DNA of 64,000 nucleotides from Nephrocerus scutellatus (taxonomy: Eukaryota; Arthropoda; Insecta; Diptera; Pipunculidae). Positions 42,440-54,185 of this stretch are shown in pieces. The notes beneath the pieces were generated by a model. It saw nothing but the letters and a program-made list of their open reading frames with translations, ran no database searches and was not told the DNA's origin. The position numbers were made by a program, and so were the translations under genes. The stretch is from positions 63,893,016 through 63,957,015 of the forward strand of contig OX352763.1 of NCBI GenBank assembly GCA_947095585.1. Direction: 5' to 3'. Positions within the stretch are counted from its first letter, which is position 1; every line of letters begins with the position of its first letter.

Positions 42440-42930
42440 TTCCCCTCCTACTTCGTGGTGCGGAAAGAGATATATTATATAATTCGGTGGTGTTTATCTT
42501 ATTCTTCTAAATTGTATGTAATTATTGTTATATATAGCGCTCGGTCGGGTGGTCACTATCTTCTTTTTTTTTCTTTTTTTGGGATTACCTTTATTTTTGT
42601 GCCAATCGCCGGCCCGAGTTACAAAGTTGAATATGGGTATATATAAAAAAATGTTCTCTTTTTTCAGTTCTTTTTTCTCATGTTTTTAAGTTTTTTTTTT
42701 TTTTTTTGATTTTCGGGTTTTTTTACATGTTTGCAGGGTTTTTTTTTTTCCATGTATTCAGGTTTTTTTTTTTTTTTAAACGCATTTGTTTTCGGAACAA
42801 TATATTTTGTAATAATAAAAAAAAATTCATAATAATAATAACAAAAAAAATTCAATTTAATAAGTAATGACTAAAAATAGTGATAGTAACAAAAGTAAAT
42901 AAAAATTCATAATAATAATAAAAAATTCGG
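42440..42930 (-). other. Element B 3' UTR, unit 7
   Basis: T-rich UTR with polypurine tract, shortened by several small deletions. No gene. Confidence 0.65.
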
Positions 42931-43508
42931 TTATTCCGAGAGCTGGATGCTGATGGTGTTGTTCCCCGTTGTTTTGAGGCAAATCTTGTTGTCTGCTCCT
43001 GATGTGCCCATATGGGCCGATGAATCGGAACCTTTTCTTCCGGAGTGGGACCGTGATGCCTTTGAAAGGTCATACGGTTTGCTTTGACTGATGGTGGTGA
43101 ACTCGGCTAGTGGTAGGAATTTTGTTTCTTGGGTGTCTGGGATCAGGGGTTGTTCTTCGGTGTAGGTTTCTTCTGGTTGTTTGTTGTTGGTGCCTGGTTG
43201 TTCTTGTCGGACTATTGGGGAATTATTGATTAATTTATTTGGTAGTATGGGTTGGGGTGTGGCTAGGACGGTGGGTTGGTTTTTTGGGTTTGCTGGGTTC
43301 TTGGCACTAGCCTAGTCAAGTTTACCAACTCGTTGCTGGTAAGTGGCCGCTTGGGAGGCGGTGGCTGCTTCTTCCAGACGCGATTTCGGTTGTGGTGCTG
43401 GACGGTCTTCTTCAGCGGTGGTGCTAGCACGGGACGTGGCTGGGTACATCGGTGGGTCCCAGGTGCTAAGCCGGCGTCGGTGAATTCGGTGAGGCGTTGT
43501 TGTCGGTC
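42931..43508 (-). pseudogene. Element B pol C-terminal remnant, unit 7
   Basis: Only the tail of Pol, with further deletions near 42998, 43066 and 43298. The right end has the same ggtctg/gctgg breakpoint as unit 2, so units 2 and 7 share an ancestor that had already lost most of pol. Confidence 0.72.
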
Positions 43509-44838
43509 TGGCTGGTATGTGATTTTTCATACAGAGTTTTTGTATAGTTTTGCCTATACAGGATTTCCCTGCTCCTGTATCGATGATTGCGTTGTATTTC
43601 TGGTGAAATAGCTTTATGCGTAGGGTGTGTGAGGCCAGGTTTTAGTGGTGGTACTCGCCCCGCCCCGTCTAATGCCTCATGGAGGTGGACGGTTCGTTGG
43701 AGTTTTCCCGGAGTACAAGTACAACAGCGACTTTGTGTGCCGTTTGTACCGCAGTGTAAGCAAAAGCGTCGGTGCGTTTGTTGACAGTGGTATCGGGTAT
43801 GTCCTGGCTGGCCGCAAGTCCAGCAGCAGGTTTGGCGGTCATAAGCATTCGGTGCGGTTGGACGGGCGGTCTGGTGGTTCGGGAACATCGGATTGCTGGG
43901 TAAGTGCTGCGGGTATGTTGCATCGTTGGTTTTTTGTAAAAGTTGCGGATATGTTGTATTAGTGGTATTCGGTGGGTGTTGTGGATGTGTTACATCGTTG
44001 GCATTCGGGTAATGCTGTGTATACGGTTTATTGTTGTTATTCGAGAAGTGCTGTGGATGTGTTACATCGTTGGCATTCGGGTAATGCTGTGTATACGGTA
44101 TATGGTTGGTATTCGTTGTGGGCTGTGGATGTGTTACATCGTTGGCATTCGGTGAATGCTTGACTGGTCGAGCGGATCGCATTGGGGGTCGGTATGAATT
44201 TGTCTGCGGCTGGATCGCTGGGGTGGTGTGATGAAATGGCGGTGCGGTTGGACGGACTGGTGCGGTGGTTGGTCGGAATGGTGCTGGTCGTATTGGAGTT
44301 CTAACTGGGCGAGGGACTGGTTCCGTCACGAGACACTCGAAATCTTCGATGAGCGAAGTGAGTTCGGAGAGTGTGGTGAATTCCCTTCGCTTAATATAGT
44401 GTCGGTAATCTGGTCGGAGATTCTCGTAGATTTGGTTCAGATTTTCCTCAGGAGTGAGTGGGACGTGCCATCGCATTAGGGCTTGGATAGAGGTGATGTA
44501 CTCTTTGCCTTTTTCTCGGCTATTCTGAGTTCTAGCTAGCTAGCTTCCGCTAGCTCTTCCACCCTTTCTAAAAATTCGAGTGGATTGTTATAGCCACCCT
44601 CGAATCGCACGTTCCACTTTCTAACCTTGTCCATCACCTCTGCGTCGGATGGGTGATAGGTTAATACTCGTGGAAGGTTTTGATCTACTTGCGAGTAGGT
44701 TATGGTAGGAACGGTCGGCGGTTGCGTGGTTCTGGTTTTGTATTCCACGTTCGGCAGGTTACTGGTAGTTACGGGTACTTGTGAGTACGAAATCGTGGGG
44801 ACATTGGATGACTGTGTTGCGGTAGCCTTTGGTGCCAG
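43466..44838 (-). pseudogene. Element B gag, unit 7 (5' end lost)
   Basis: Open from 44476 to 43466 with the Gag domain end, three 24-residue repeats and in-frame zinc knuckles. Upstream, a deletion with filler bases (agctagctagc at about 44534) removes part of the Gag domain. A second deletion near 44838 removes the gag start and leader and joins gag to LTR-8. It cannot make a normal Gag. Confidence 0.78.
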
Positions 44839-45859
44839 TTCTTTCTCCTCAATGTTACAAAATAAATAGATTTTTTTAGATTTCTTTTGATTTTCCTTTT
44901 ATTATTTCGGTTTAAATTACTATGATTACAGGCTAATATAGTGTGTACGACTAATGTAATGATTATAAGTTAACATACGGACTAATGATGTGTACAAACT
45001 ACGGTTCTGGCTATAAGCCAATATAATATAATATATGATAACAATATGCTAATATACAGACTTATACAATGCTAATAAGGTAATGTAAGGTGCGGGACGG
45101 TGTAGCTCCGTGACCGGTGTGTGTGCAACACAACACCGTCGGTGGGTCAGCAGAACAGAGTGTACTCAAGTACAGCGTTGCTGTGAAGGAAAAAGCATAC
45201 GTGATGCTATCCTTCAAATAATGGGAGTGTAGTTCAACAGGCAGTGCGTGACCATCACAGCATTGTTACTGTTGAACTAAGTGCATTTACAGAAGAAAAG
45301 TAGACAAAAAATACTTTTATTCTTCTGTAGGGTGTAGTTCAATAACCAGCGCGTGAGCAGACACAACGTTGGTACTGAGTACACAAAAAATGCTTTTTGG
45401 AAGAAAAAGTAGAAAATACTTTTATTCTCCTGGAGATGCACTTTTATACATGCGGGGTGTAGCTCAGTAAACAGCGCGTGAACAGACACAGTGTTGTTTT
45501 ATGGAGTACCCTAGATGCATGTGTGCGGAAAAAGCAATGATTTATTGCTTTAATAGTTCGGAATGAACGTTTGCCTTATGACGAATTCCTTACGTTTTGT
45601 AGAGGTGTCATATGAGGCGCAGAGGAGATATTACCACGTAATGTAGAAGTCTCTTCCTCTGTTTGTGCTTATTTGAAATGCATGTTTTACATGCCTTGGT
45701 GTATTAAGTGGTTGGGAATCATTTTCCCGCCACTACCATACTGCACTTTGTGATTGATTTTGTATTAGAGATAGGGTGTGTACATGTAATTGCGTTTGTG
45801 GTATATTTTGTATTAGAGATAGGGTGTGTAACGAAGGTGAGTAATCAAACTTCGTTACA
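44839..45859 (-). repeat. Element B LTR-8, outermost 5' LTR of the array
   Basis: Lacks its first 50 or so bases on the left (U5 end) but has an intact U3 edge at 45859. After that point the sequence is no longer element B and reads as integrase of another retrovirus-like element. This is the right boundary of the array. The left boundary, with the matching target duplication, lies outside the window. Confidence 0.85.
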
Positions 45860-45955
45860 CCATATGAAATTATTTCATCTTCCGGAGTAAATTCAATTAT
45901 AAAATACAAAAATCGAACTCTTAAAGTTCACAACAACAGACTTAAATCTTTTCAT
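45860..45955 (+). pseudogene. End of errantivirus pol (element C), interrupted by the array
   Basis: In frame from the first base after LTR-8 this reads PYEIISSSGV...RTLKVHNNRLKSFH and a stop. That is the C-terminus of an errantivirus integrase (GPY/F motif onwards). The array therefore sits inside the pol gene of a third element. The rest of this pol should lie to the left of the window. Confidence 0.72.
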
Positions 45956-46033
45956 TAATAATAAATTATTGCCTACCTAACCCCAGTGTTAGGTGCGAAA
46001 AACAGTATACAACATCATATAAAATAACTTCAT

Positions 46034-46723
46034 TTGAAAACAGGACTGGATTATACTACGAAAACATCGGTAAATTATATCTACATATTATCCCAAACTT
46101 GGCAACTCCTAATATATACCAATTTATCCGAATTTACTTATCAGTCTGAACAAATCCTGCAAACTTATAATAAACTCATTAAATTCTGTGAAAAATTAAA
46201 AGTCGAAAACTTTAAAATAACTCACTCACTTAAATGTTCTTGAACAAAAATCTGAGGAAATAAATAACAAAGTAGAACAAATACAAAACAGACAAAATAG
46301 CGCAATTCTAGAAGCCTTCGTTCAACTAACAAAACTCTTCAATATCTTTAACTCTGTAGCCGAATATTACTATTTCATAAAAAACAATCTATTTGATGCA
46401 ATTTACGCTGCATCACATGGTGAATTGCATAGATCCATATCCTTTAGATCCTCCCAAATTAATGGAAGAAATGCGAAAAATCTTATCATACCTATCATAG
46501 CCAATTACCATTCCCCTTACAAGAATAGTACATGGAAACACACGTCTATTACAGCAATAACAAAATACATTTCATACTAAATGTACCATTGATCTCTTCC
46601 AGAAATTTTAAAATATATAAAATGACAACAATTCCAAAACCAATGTACAACCAAATGTACTCACTAATCATTCCAGAAAAAAAATATTGGCTATTGATTC
46701 CGAAAAAAAATCTTACTTTTTAA
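46034..46723 (+). pseudogene. Element C env, N-terminal and middle part
   Basis: Several frames read as errantivirus Env. A TGLYYENIGKLYL segment lies near 46044, continuing in another frame as TWQLLIYTNLSEF. After a deletion the coiled region and NNLFDAIYAASHGELH follow near 46390-46430. Then comes LISSRNFKIYK...PKPMYNQMYSLIIPEKKYWLL at 46590-46700. The furin-site region is not seen. It is a decayed envelope gene, distinct from element A env, and ends where an inserted repeat begins. Confidence 0.7.
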
Positions 46724-46731
46724 ATTCTCTA

Positions 46732-47191
46732 TATTAACTTCACTTGCCCGTGGCTGGCGGGCTGGCTGGCTGGCTGGCCAAATATTGTGATCAATTTTTA
46801 ACCCACTTCCTACAGCCCGATTTTATTGAAATTTTGCACACATGTATATCTCCCAAGACAACACATTCTATTAAAATTTGAGGCCCCTCGGGCCACAGGG
46901 TCGGGGGGCTCCCATACAAATATTTTACAAAATTTACCCGATTTTCTTTAAATTTTGTACACATGTGTGTCTTCGATGGAAAACACTTTTTGTATTTGGA
47001 GCAATCGGCCCCTTGGGGACCCCAATATACAATTTTTAAATATCGCTATATCGCATCAGATAACGGCAAAGTCTGAGCTCTGTGCTTTGTGAGCAGCGCT
47101 GTTCGCTGCCGCTGCGTCATTTGGTGAATGATTTTGCCACAAAACGAGCACGCAGTGTGTGTGTGTGTGTGTATCCCCGATTAGAGAATTT
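46732..47191. mobile_element. Short inverted-repeat element inside element C env
   Basis: 460 bp bounded by AAATTCTCTA and its exact reverse complement TAGAGAATTT. It contains (GGCT)n, two related cgattttnttnaaattttg motifs and a (GT)n run. It has no ORF, so it looks like a MITE or an end fragment of a DNA transposon. Related sequence starts at 55653 and at about 56335. No target duplication is evident. Confidence 0.45.
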
Positions 47192-47283
47192 ACAAGAAAA
47201 ATTTTAATTTTTATGGGTTGTTTTTTTATACGACGAAAAGAATGTCGAAAAATGCCTTAACCCCTAAAAAAATCATTACATAT

Positions 47284-49643
47284 CTTCTTCTTCTTCTTTA
47301 TGTCCTGTATCCCCTTGTGGGTCCTAGGGCCTCTACTACGCCTACGCGCCGCGGTTCCTGGCAATGAGCTTCAGCTCTCTCCAACTCTTCCCCAATTGCC
47401 GTATCTCCTCCTCAACTGTTCTGCGCCATGTATTTCTCGGACGACCCGTTCTTCTACCATCCTGAGATAACGGGTTCCATTGCATTGCGTAGTTTGCTAT
47501 GGAACTGTCGCCTTTTCGGAGTGTATGACCAATCCACTGCCACTTCCGTCGTTGGAGGTTTTGCGTATTGGTTCCTGTCCCGTTCTCTGGTAAAGATGTT
47601 CGTTAGAGATACGGTTAGGCCAGAAAACCGTTAACCGTAGGCACCTATTTACGAACGTTTGATAGTAGCGGTCAAGTGCTGCACCCATACAACAGCACAG
47701 ATTCAACATTTGAACGGAACAGTCGCAGTTGGTGTTTAAGCTGATCGCATATTGCTTCGCCATATCATGGACATCATTCCAAACACTGATTCTGCTTTGC
47801 CGATTCGGTTGACAATGTCCTGTTTGGTACCACCTTCGGTCGAGACAATACTCCCAAGATATTGGAAACTCTCTACTCTCTCTACCGGCTGTCCAGCAAT
47901 GTTAACATGAGTAACTGAGTTAGTGCCGAGGGTTATTATTTTGGTTTTGGCAGTATTAATCTTCAAACCCGCAACATTTGCCTCCCTCTCCACATTTGTT
48001 GCCATTTGGTGCAGCTCCATAATTCTGTGTGAGAGTAAACAAACGTCGTCAGCGTAATCCAGATGTTTGAGTTGAGATGTAAGAGTCCAACGAATTCCTC
48101 CGTTTCCAGCAGATAAAGCTGCGCGAAGTATATCGCTAATTCCAACAAAAAAAGTATCAACGATAGAATGCAACCTTGTCGAACCCCACTTAGGATCTCG
48201 AATTCCTCTGACAGCTTTCCTCTATGCAGCACATGACATTTAGAGCCATCATAGGTTGCTTTAATAATAGCTATTAATTTATCGGGTATACCTCTCCTGC
48301 GCAAGGCGAGCCACATAAACTGTCTGTTGACACTGTCAAACGCCTTCTCAAAATCGATGAACAGCGGGTGCAGTGGTGACCGGAATTCAACGCACTGTTC
48401 AATAATGATCCGCAGGGTGTTTATGTGGTCTACACAGTAGGATCCAGTGCGGAATCCTGCTTCTTCGGCATCGAGTGTATCTTCCAGATATTCCTTAATA
48501 CGCTCAAGTACTACTTTGGCTATTACTTTTGCAACTGCAGGGAGAACGCAAATGCCTCTCCAGTTTTTGAACTCCATAAGACTACATTGTTTAGGCAGCT
48601 TGACAATCATTCCCTTCTTCCACTCGTCGGGGAAACTTTCTGCCTCCCAAGCTCTGCTGATGTCGTTGGAGCTGTACGCAGAAGCTCGGCGTGTATACCA
48701 TCTAGTCCTACCGACTTGTCGTTCTTTAATGCGTTGATCGCGGTACCGATATTATCATTACTGGGAGTTGAGGTGCGAATTCGGGAAATTGTTACTTCCG
48801 GCAGCTCCGTTTGATTAGGGTGTATCTTTGGTGATTCTGTAAACGGTTCTGCTATCGCACCTGCTCGCTGCTTCCTCTGCTTCTGAGGCCAGGTAGTTAA
48901 TATAGTTACGCTTGTCACGTCTTACACTACGCTGCACTTCTATCATTTTTCTTCGATACATGGACTCTAGCTCGCTCCTCGCTGCTGCTGGGATATCTAC
49001 AATACGAGCTTTAAGTAGCTTACGTTCTTCAATCCGCCTCCAGGTATCTTCGGTAAGCCACGTGCTGTGCCTTGCCTGGCTTCTACCAACAATATTTTCC
49101 GCTCCAGATGTGAAAACATTTTTCACAGCCATCCAATGTTCCTGGATGCTTGTCGGCAGTGAGCTGCTGATTGCTTCCACTCCTTGCGATAAATGATCCC
49201 TTAATTGTTGGCGTACTGAGGGGATCTTTAGCCGGTCGATGTTATACCTAGGCATTCGGATGATATTGCGGATTCTATGAACTGATGCAGTACGTAACTG
49301 GACAGTAGCTACCATAAGGTGATGATCACGTACCATACCCATGTCGGCTCCTCGTCTGTTTCGGACGTCTAACAGACAGCTCCTAAAACGTCGGCTGATC
49401 GCCACATGATCGATTTGGTTGGATGATGATTGCCTGTCAGTTGACACCCAGCTGACCTTGTGGCAAGTCTTATGCGCAAACATGGTGCCTCCTGTGACAA
49501 GGTTGTTAGTGTTGCAGAAATAAACAAATCTTTCACCATTGTCATTTCGTTCGCCGAGGCCGTGCTTCCCAATCACATGCTTGAGTCCTTCATTGTCCTT
49601 GCCAACCTTGGCATTCAAGTCCCCCATCACCTCTTCCTCTCTT
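47284..49643 (-). pseudogene. RTE-like LINE, 5'-truncated copy
   Basis: A non-LTR retrotransposon read right to left. An AP endonuclease part (GDLNAKVG near 49625, then NQIDHVAISRR and SDHH-like RDHHLMVA) is followed by RT with FIDFEKAFDSVNR, GVRQGCILS and the catalytic YADD near 48050. A C-terminal SFQYLGSIVSTEGGTKQDI segment follows. The 3' end is a GAA repeat (cttcttcttcttctt at 47284-47298), as is common in RTE elements. The endonuclease lacks its first half, and at least three frameshifts break the ORF. It is inserted in element C env. Confidence 0.75.
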
Positions 49644-49649
49644 TACCTA

Positions 49650-49917
49650 GCGCATCGACTATATGTCAAACAAAATTAACATTTATAGATCACCCAATAT
49701 TCCTCCAATTAGAAGAAACAAAGGCATGGATATTCACATCGCCTAGACCTGAAAATATCTTAATAAAATGCAAAGATTCAAGCTCCGAAATAACTATAAA
49801 TTTAACAGGAATCCTTAAAATTAACAAATATTGCATTGTAAATACCAGATATCAAACTCTAACTCTAACTAACTCAAGAGAGACATACGAAACCAACCTT
49901 ATTCCAATTTTATCTTT
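49650..49917 (+). pseudogene. Element C env segment, first duplicate
   Basis: Open frame containing IDHPIFLQLEETKAWIFTS and INLTGILKINKYCIV, the ectodomain pattern of errantivirus Env before the membrane anchor. The segment ends at the duplication junction near 49917, where the sequence returns to the LINE. Confidence 0.65.
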
Positions 49918-51327
49918 TAGAGCCATCATAGGTTGCTTAAATAATAGCTATTAATTTATCGGGTATACCTCTCCTGCGCAAGGCGAGCCAGATAAACTGT
50001 CTGTTGACACTGTCAAACGCCTTCTCAAAATCGATGAACAGCGGGTGCAGTGGTGACCGGAATTCAACGCACTGTTCAATAATGATCCGCAGGGTGTTTA
50101 TGTGGTCTACACAGGAGGATCTAGTGCGGAATCCTGCTTCTTCGCCATCGAGTGTATCTTCCAGATGTTCCTTAATACGCTCAAGTACTACTTTGGCTAT
50201 TACTTTTGCAACTGCAGGGAGAACGCAAATGCCTCTCCAGTTTTTGAACTCCATAAGACTACATTGTTTAGGGAGCTTGACAATCATTCCCTTCTTCCAC
50301 TCGTCGGGGAAACTTTCTGCCTCCCAAGCTCTGCTGATGTCGTTGGAGCTGTACGCAGAAGCTCGGCGTGTATACCATCTAGTCCTACCGACTTGTCGTT
50401 CTTTAATGCGTTGATCGCGGTACCGATATTATCATTACTGGGAGTTGAGGTGCGAATTCGGGAAATTGTTACTTCCGGCAGCTCCGTTTGATTAGGGTGT
50501 ATCTTTGGTGATTCTGTAAACGGTTCTGCTATCGCACCTGCTCGCTGCTTCCTCTGCTTCTGAGGCCAGGTTGTTAATATAGTTACGCTTGTCACGTCTT
50601 ACACTACGCTGCACTTCTCTCATTCTTCTTCGATACATGGACTCTAGCTCGCTCCTCGCTGCTGCTGGGATATCTACAATACGAGCTTTAAGTAGCTTAC
50701 GTTCTTCAATCCGCCTCCAGGTATCTTCGGTAAGCCACGTGCTGTGCCTTGCCTGGCTTCTACCAACAATATTTTTCGCTCCAGATGTGAAAACATTTTT
50801 CACAGCCATCCAATGTTCCTGGATGCTTGTCGGCAGTGAGCTGCTGATTGCTTCCACTCCTTGCGATAAATGATCCCTTAATTGTTGGCGTACTGAGGGG
50901 ATCTTTAGCCGGTCGATGTTATACCTAGGCATTCGAATGATATTGCGGATTCTATGAACTGATGCAGTACGTAACTGGACAGTAGCTACCATAAGGTGAT
51001 GATCACGTACCATACCCATGTCGGCTCCTCGTCTGTTTCGGACGTCTAACAGACAGCTCCTAAAACGTCGGCTGATCGCCACATGATCGATTTGGTTGGA
51101 TGATGATTGCCTGTCAGTTGACACCCAGCTGACCTTGTGGCAAGTCTTATGCGCAAACATGGTGCCTCCTATGACAAGGTTGTTAGTGTTGCAGAAATAA
51201 ACAAATCTTTCACCATTGTCATTTCGTTCGCCGAGGCCGTGCTTCCCAATCACATGCTTGAGTCCTTCATTGTCCTTGTCAACCTTGGCATTCAAGTCCC
51301 CCATCACCTCTTCCTGTCTTTACCTAG
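49918..51327 (-). pseudogene. RTE-like LINE, duplicated fragment
   Basis: Second copy of the endonuclease and start of RT, equivalent to 48241-49650 and offset by exactly 1677 bases. It ends within RT (GIPDKLIAII) at the junction. Few base changes separate the two copies. It is part of a tandem duplication, not an independent insertion. Confidence 0.78.
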
Positions 51328-51892
51328 CGCATCGACTATATGTCAAACAAAATTAACATTTATAGATCACCCAATATTCCTCCAATTAGAAGAAACAAAG
51401 GCATGGATATTCACATCGCCTAGACCTGAAAATATCTTAATAAAATGCAAAGATTCAAGCTCCGAAATAACTATAAATTTAACAGGAATCCTTAAAATTA
51501 ACATATATTGCATTGTAAATACCAGATATCAAACTCTAACTAACTCAAGAGCAACATACGAAACCAACCTTATTCCAATTTTATCTCCTTTGCCCCCGAA
51601 TTACCAATTGATCTCGACCTTACACATTTAGAAAAAATACCACATTCTGAACCTAAAACATTTACATTACATAATCAAATTAACGACCTTAACTCAATAA
51701 GCAAGAGCATCGAACAACTAAAGGCACCTAAATCCACAAACCTTTACCAAGAGAAACAACGCTACAACATATATAGAACTTTACTATATATTCTAGTTAT
51801 CTTGACACTTTTAATGACATCACTACTCGCTCTTACCCTAATAAAATACAAAAAAGAAAAAACCATCGAAAAAACGGTACATACTATATGAA
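51328..51892 (+). pseudogene. Element C env, C-terminal ectodomain and membrane anchor
   Basis: Second copy of the env segment, then the authentic continuation: a linker with ELPIDLDLTHLEK in a shifted frame, and a single membrane helix (LLYILVILTLLMTSLLALTL, about 51777-51836). A basic tail and an in-frame TGA follow near 51889. Tail-like coding (RSEIITPSRSFSTLNA) continues to about 52076. Confidence 0.65.
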
Positions 51893-52059
51893 ATCCTATC
51901 CCAAGACCTCGTTCTGAAATCATTACGCCATCTCGTTCCTTTTCTACACTCAATGCTATATCGGCACTTACAACTAGCCCACCAACTAGAACTCGTTCAA
52001 TCCCTATTACTATTTCTTCAGCTGAAACTCGCACCAATCCGAGGTACAAGTTTCGTTCT

Positions 52060-52080
52060 GGAGGAGGTGTTGTAAATTGA
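52060..52080 (+). promoter_or_regulatory. Possible polypurine tract and 3' LTR start of element C
   Basis: GGAGGAGGTG then TGTAAATTGA resembles a polypurine tract followed by an LTR beginning TGT, at the expected place after env. The other LTR edge could not be located. Confidence 0.35.
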
Positions 52081-54185
52081 CCACTTCACAACTCATTTAC
52101 CCTATTACGTAGTGGCAGCACTGCACTGCACTCTTGAGAAAATACTAAATCTTGTGAAAATACTAAATCTTGTGAAAATACTAAATCTTGAGAAAATATG
52201 TAATGGTCTGCTTCGCCAGGAGTTGTTGACTGTTTTCGGGTTATTGACCCGTCAACTAGAAGGCCGGTCGAACCGGGCGCACGCGTTAAATCCAGACATG
52301 CTCGTCGGCAACCGGGGTGGGATCTTGGTCGTCCCATGACTTCCTCCATTATCACAAATAATTTGAGTGCTATTTAGAACCAAAATTAGGAAATTTACAA
52401 CTAGTTAGAAGGGGAGAGATAGAGGGAGAGAGAGACAAAAACTTGGGCCTGATGTCTTGATGCCTGTGGGGGAGCATGGGAGTCATGTCTATCTATGACG
52501 CCCACCCACTTTCTTCACCCACCCTACCATTAGCCCCTGATGTCCTTGGGACCCCCATATTTGTTTGTAACTCACCCGCTCGTTTCGGGAAGTACCGGAG
52601 GAAGAAGATACGCAAAAGAATCACAGTCAGCTTCCCCTTACAACAAAGAGTTGATATGTACTTCATCGAATCCACTGTCTATTGTCGCGAGCCGTTAAAT
52701 GCTTGTTTGGCTAGCACACTACAGGATGAAGCTTGTTTGCGTTTTGCAAAAAAAAAACAAAGAAAACGGAATGAGATAGCACCGATTATGGTGAGCATAC
52801 GGTCACCCAGTATGATGGCGATTCTGTTCACTTGAATACTTATTCCTTGGCAGTTTCTGGAGTACAGTCCGCACAAAACAGTGGTGGTTCACGACGAAGG
52901 TTTTGATTTAATTTTTGCCACTTAATTCACAAGAAAACACTAATACTCCCATCAAAGGAATAACCAAAACAGTCATCTTACTATACGCAAGAGGCAATAC
53001 GAGGTACTCACTCAAAATGGATTTTGTTTCAGCTAGCACTGGCACTATCAAGGGGTGGGCATGACGCAGAAACTTGTACTGGTGTTACTTCGACTGGTGT
53101 TTCTGCTGGTAACCCCACAACAAAATTTATACTGGAGTATCTGCCACTTATTTTGCTTTTCGATGGTGGTGATAAATTCTGCCGCTGGACACCTTGCGTT
53201 GTTCACCGTGAGTCTCGTTTGCTTTTGCGTTGTACAGTCAAAATGGTTAGGGTACGTCTGAATCACTGTGAACTAAGCTTCGAAGCCTTTATCGACAGAC
53301 ACGTTTTTTTTGTTGCTTTTAAGATGCTCTTCGCTCTAGGAATTAATAACTTTTCCCGCACTCAAAGTGTATTATGCTCCAATCAACTAAATTTTCTTTG
53401 GGAATTCGCCCTTTACGTTATATTTTCCGGAATTAATTACAATTTTCGCACAAAGTGAATCTATTTCCAATTTCTCACACTCAATTTCATCGCGTCGAAT
53501 ATTTCTAAAAAAAATTTCTCTTTCCACAGACTACCGGACAAAATTCACCGTCGACCGCTTGGTTCACATATCAGAGACACAATGCCATTTACTTTTCTCA
53601 TTTTTCACCTCGTAGGTCGCAACAGCATTCTGTGTCAGTACGGGTGCTGGTAGATGACGCTATTCTCAAATCATCCGATTTCAGTGAATCAACAAAGGTC
53701 TTTTAAATTTCTTGTCCAACTTTTTGGTGACTAAAACATTGACATAATATGCCGATGCAGGTGCATGTAAGCCTACGTGGCATACCAGCTATGGCTGTTA
53801 ACAAGAAATCATACGATTTCTGGGCCACACAAAAAGAGTCTTTTAAATTTTTTTTGACCATCGTTTGGATGAACTACGACAAAAGGCAAAAGAAATTTCG
53901 CAGAACGCGTCAAGCGTACAGGGTAGCTCGTATCAATTGGATTTTTATTGATAAAGTTTTATTTTTTTCCTTTCTTTTCAAAAAAAAACTCCCATTACAA
54001 ATACTAAGTCTTGAGAAAAACCTAAATCTTGTGAAAATACTAAATCTTGTGAAAATGCTAAATCTTGGGAAAATACTAATTCTTGTCAAAGATTAGTTAA
54101 ATGACTCAACCAAAACCAATTTATGAAATATAACAATAAATAGAAATAAGTGAAGTAATTTTACTATAGTTATAACAATAAAAAT
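52081..54185. other. Unclassified region, possibly element C LTR and other repeats
   Basis: About 2.1 kb without a gene I recognise. It contains an 18-bp tandem repeat (aaatcttgtgaaaatact) at about 52146-52196 and again at about 54007-54090, a (GA)n-rich stretch near 52410-52436, and several short open frames on both strands with no family resemblance. The paired 18-bp repeats suggest that both ends belong to one repeated element. Confidence 0.4.

Noticed and set aside
1..45859. Whole array as an assembly collapse or expansion artefact
   Set aside because: Not excluded, but units differ by many private deletions and base changes and junctions are varied, which argues for real sequence. Long reads would decide.
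52476..52835. 119-codon open plus-strand frame as a gene
   Set aside because: Low-complexity Lys/Arg stretch at the end, no splice or family evidence, and competing open frames on the other strand.
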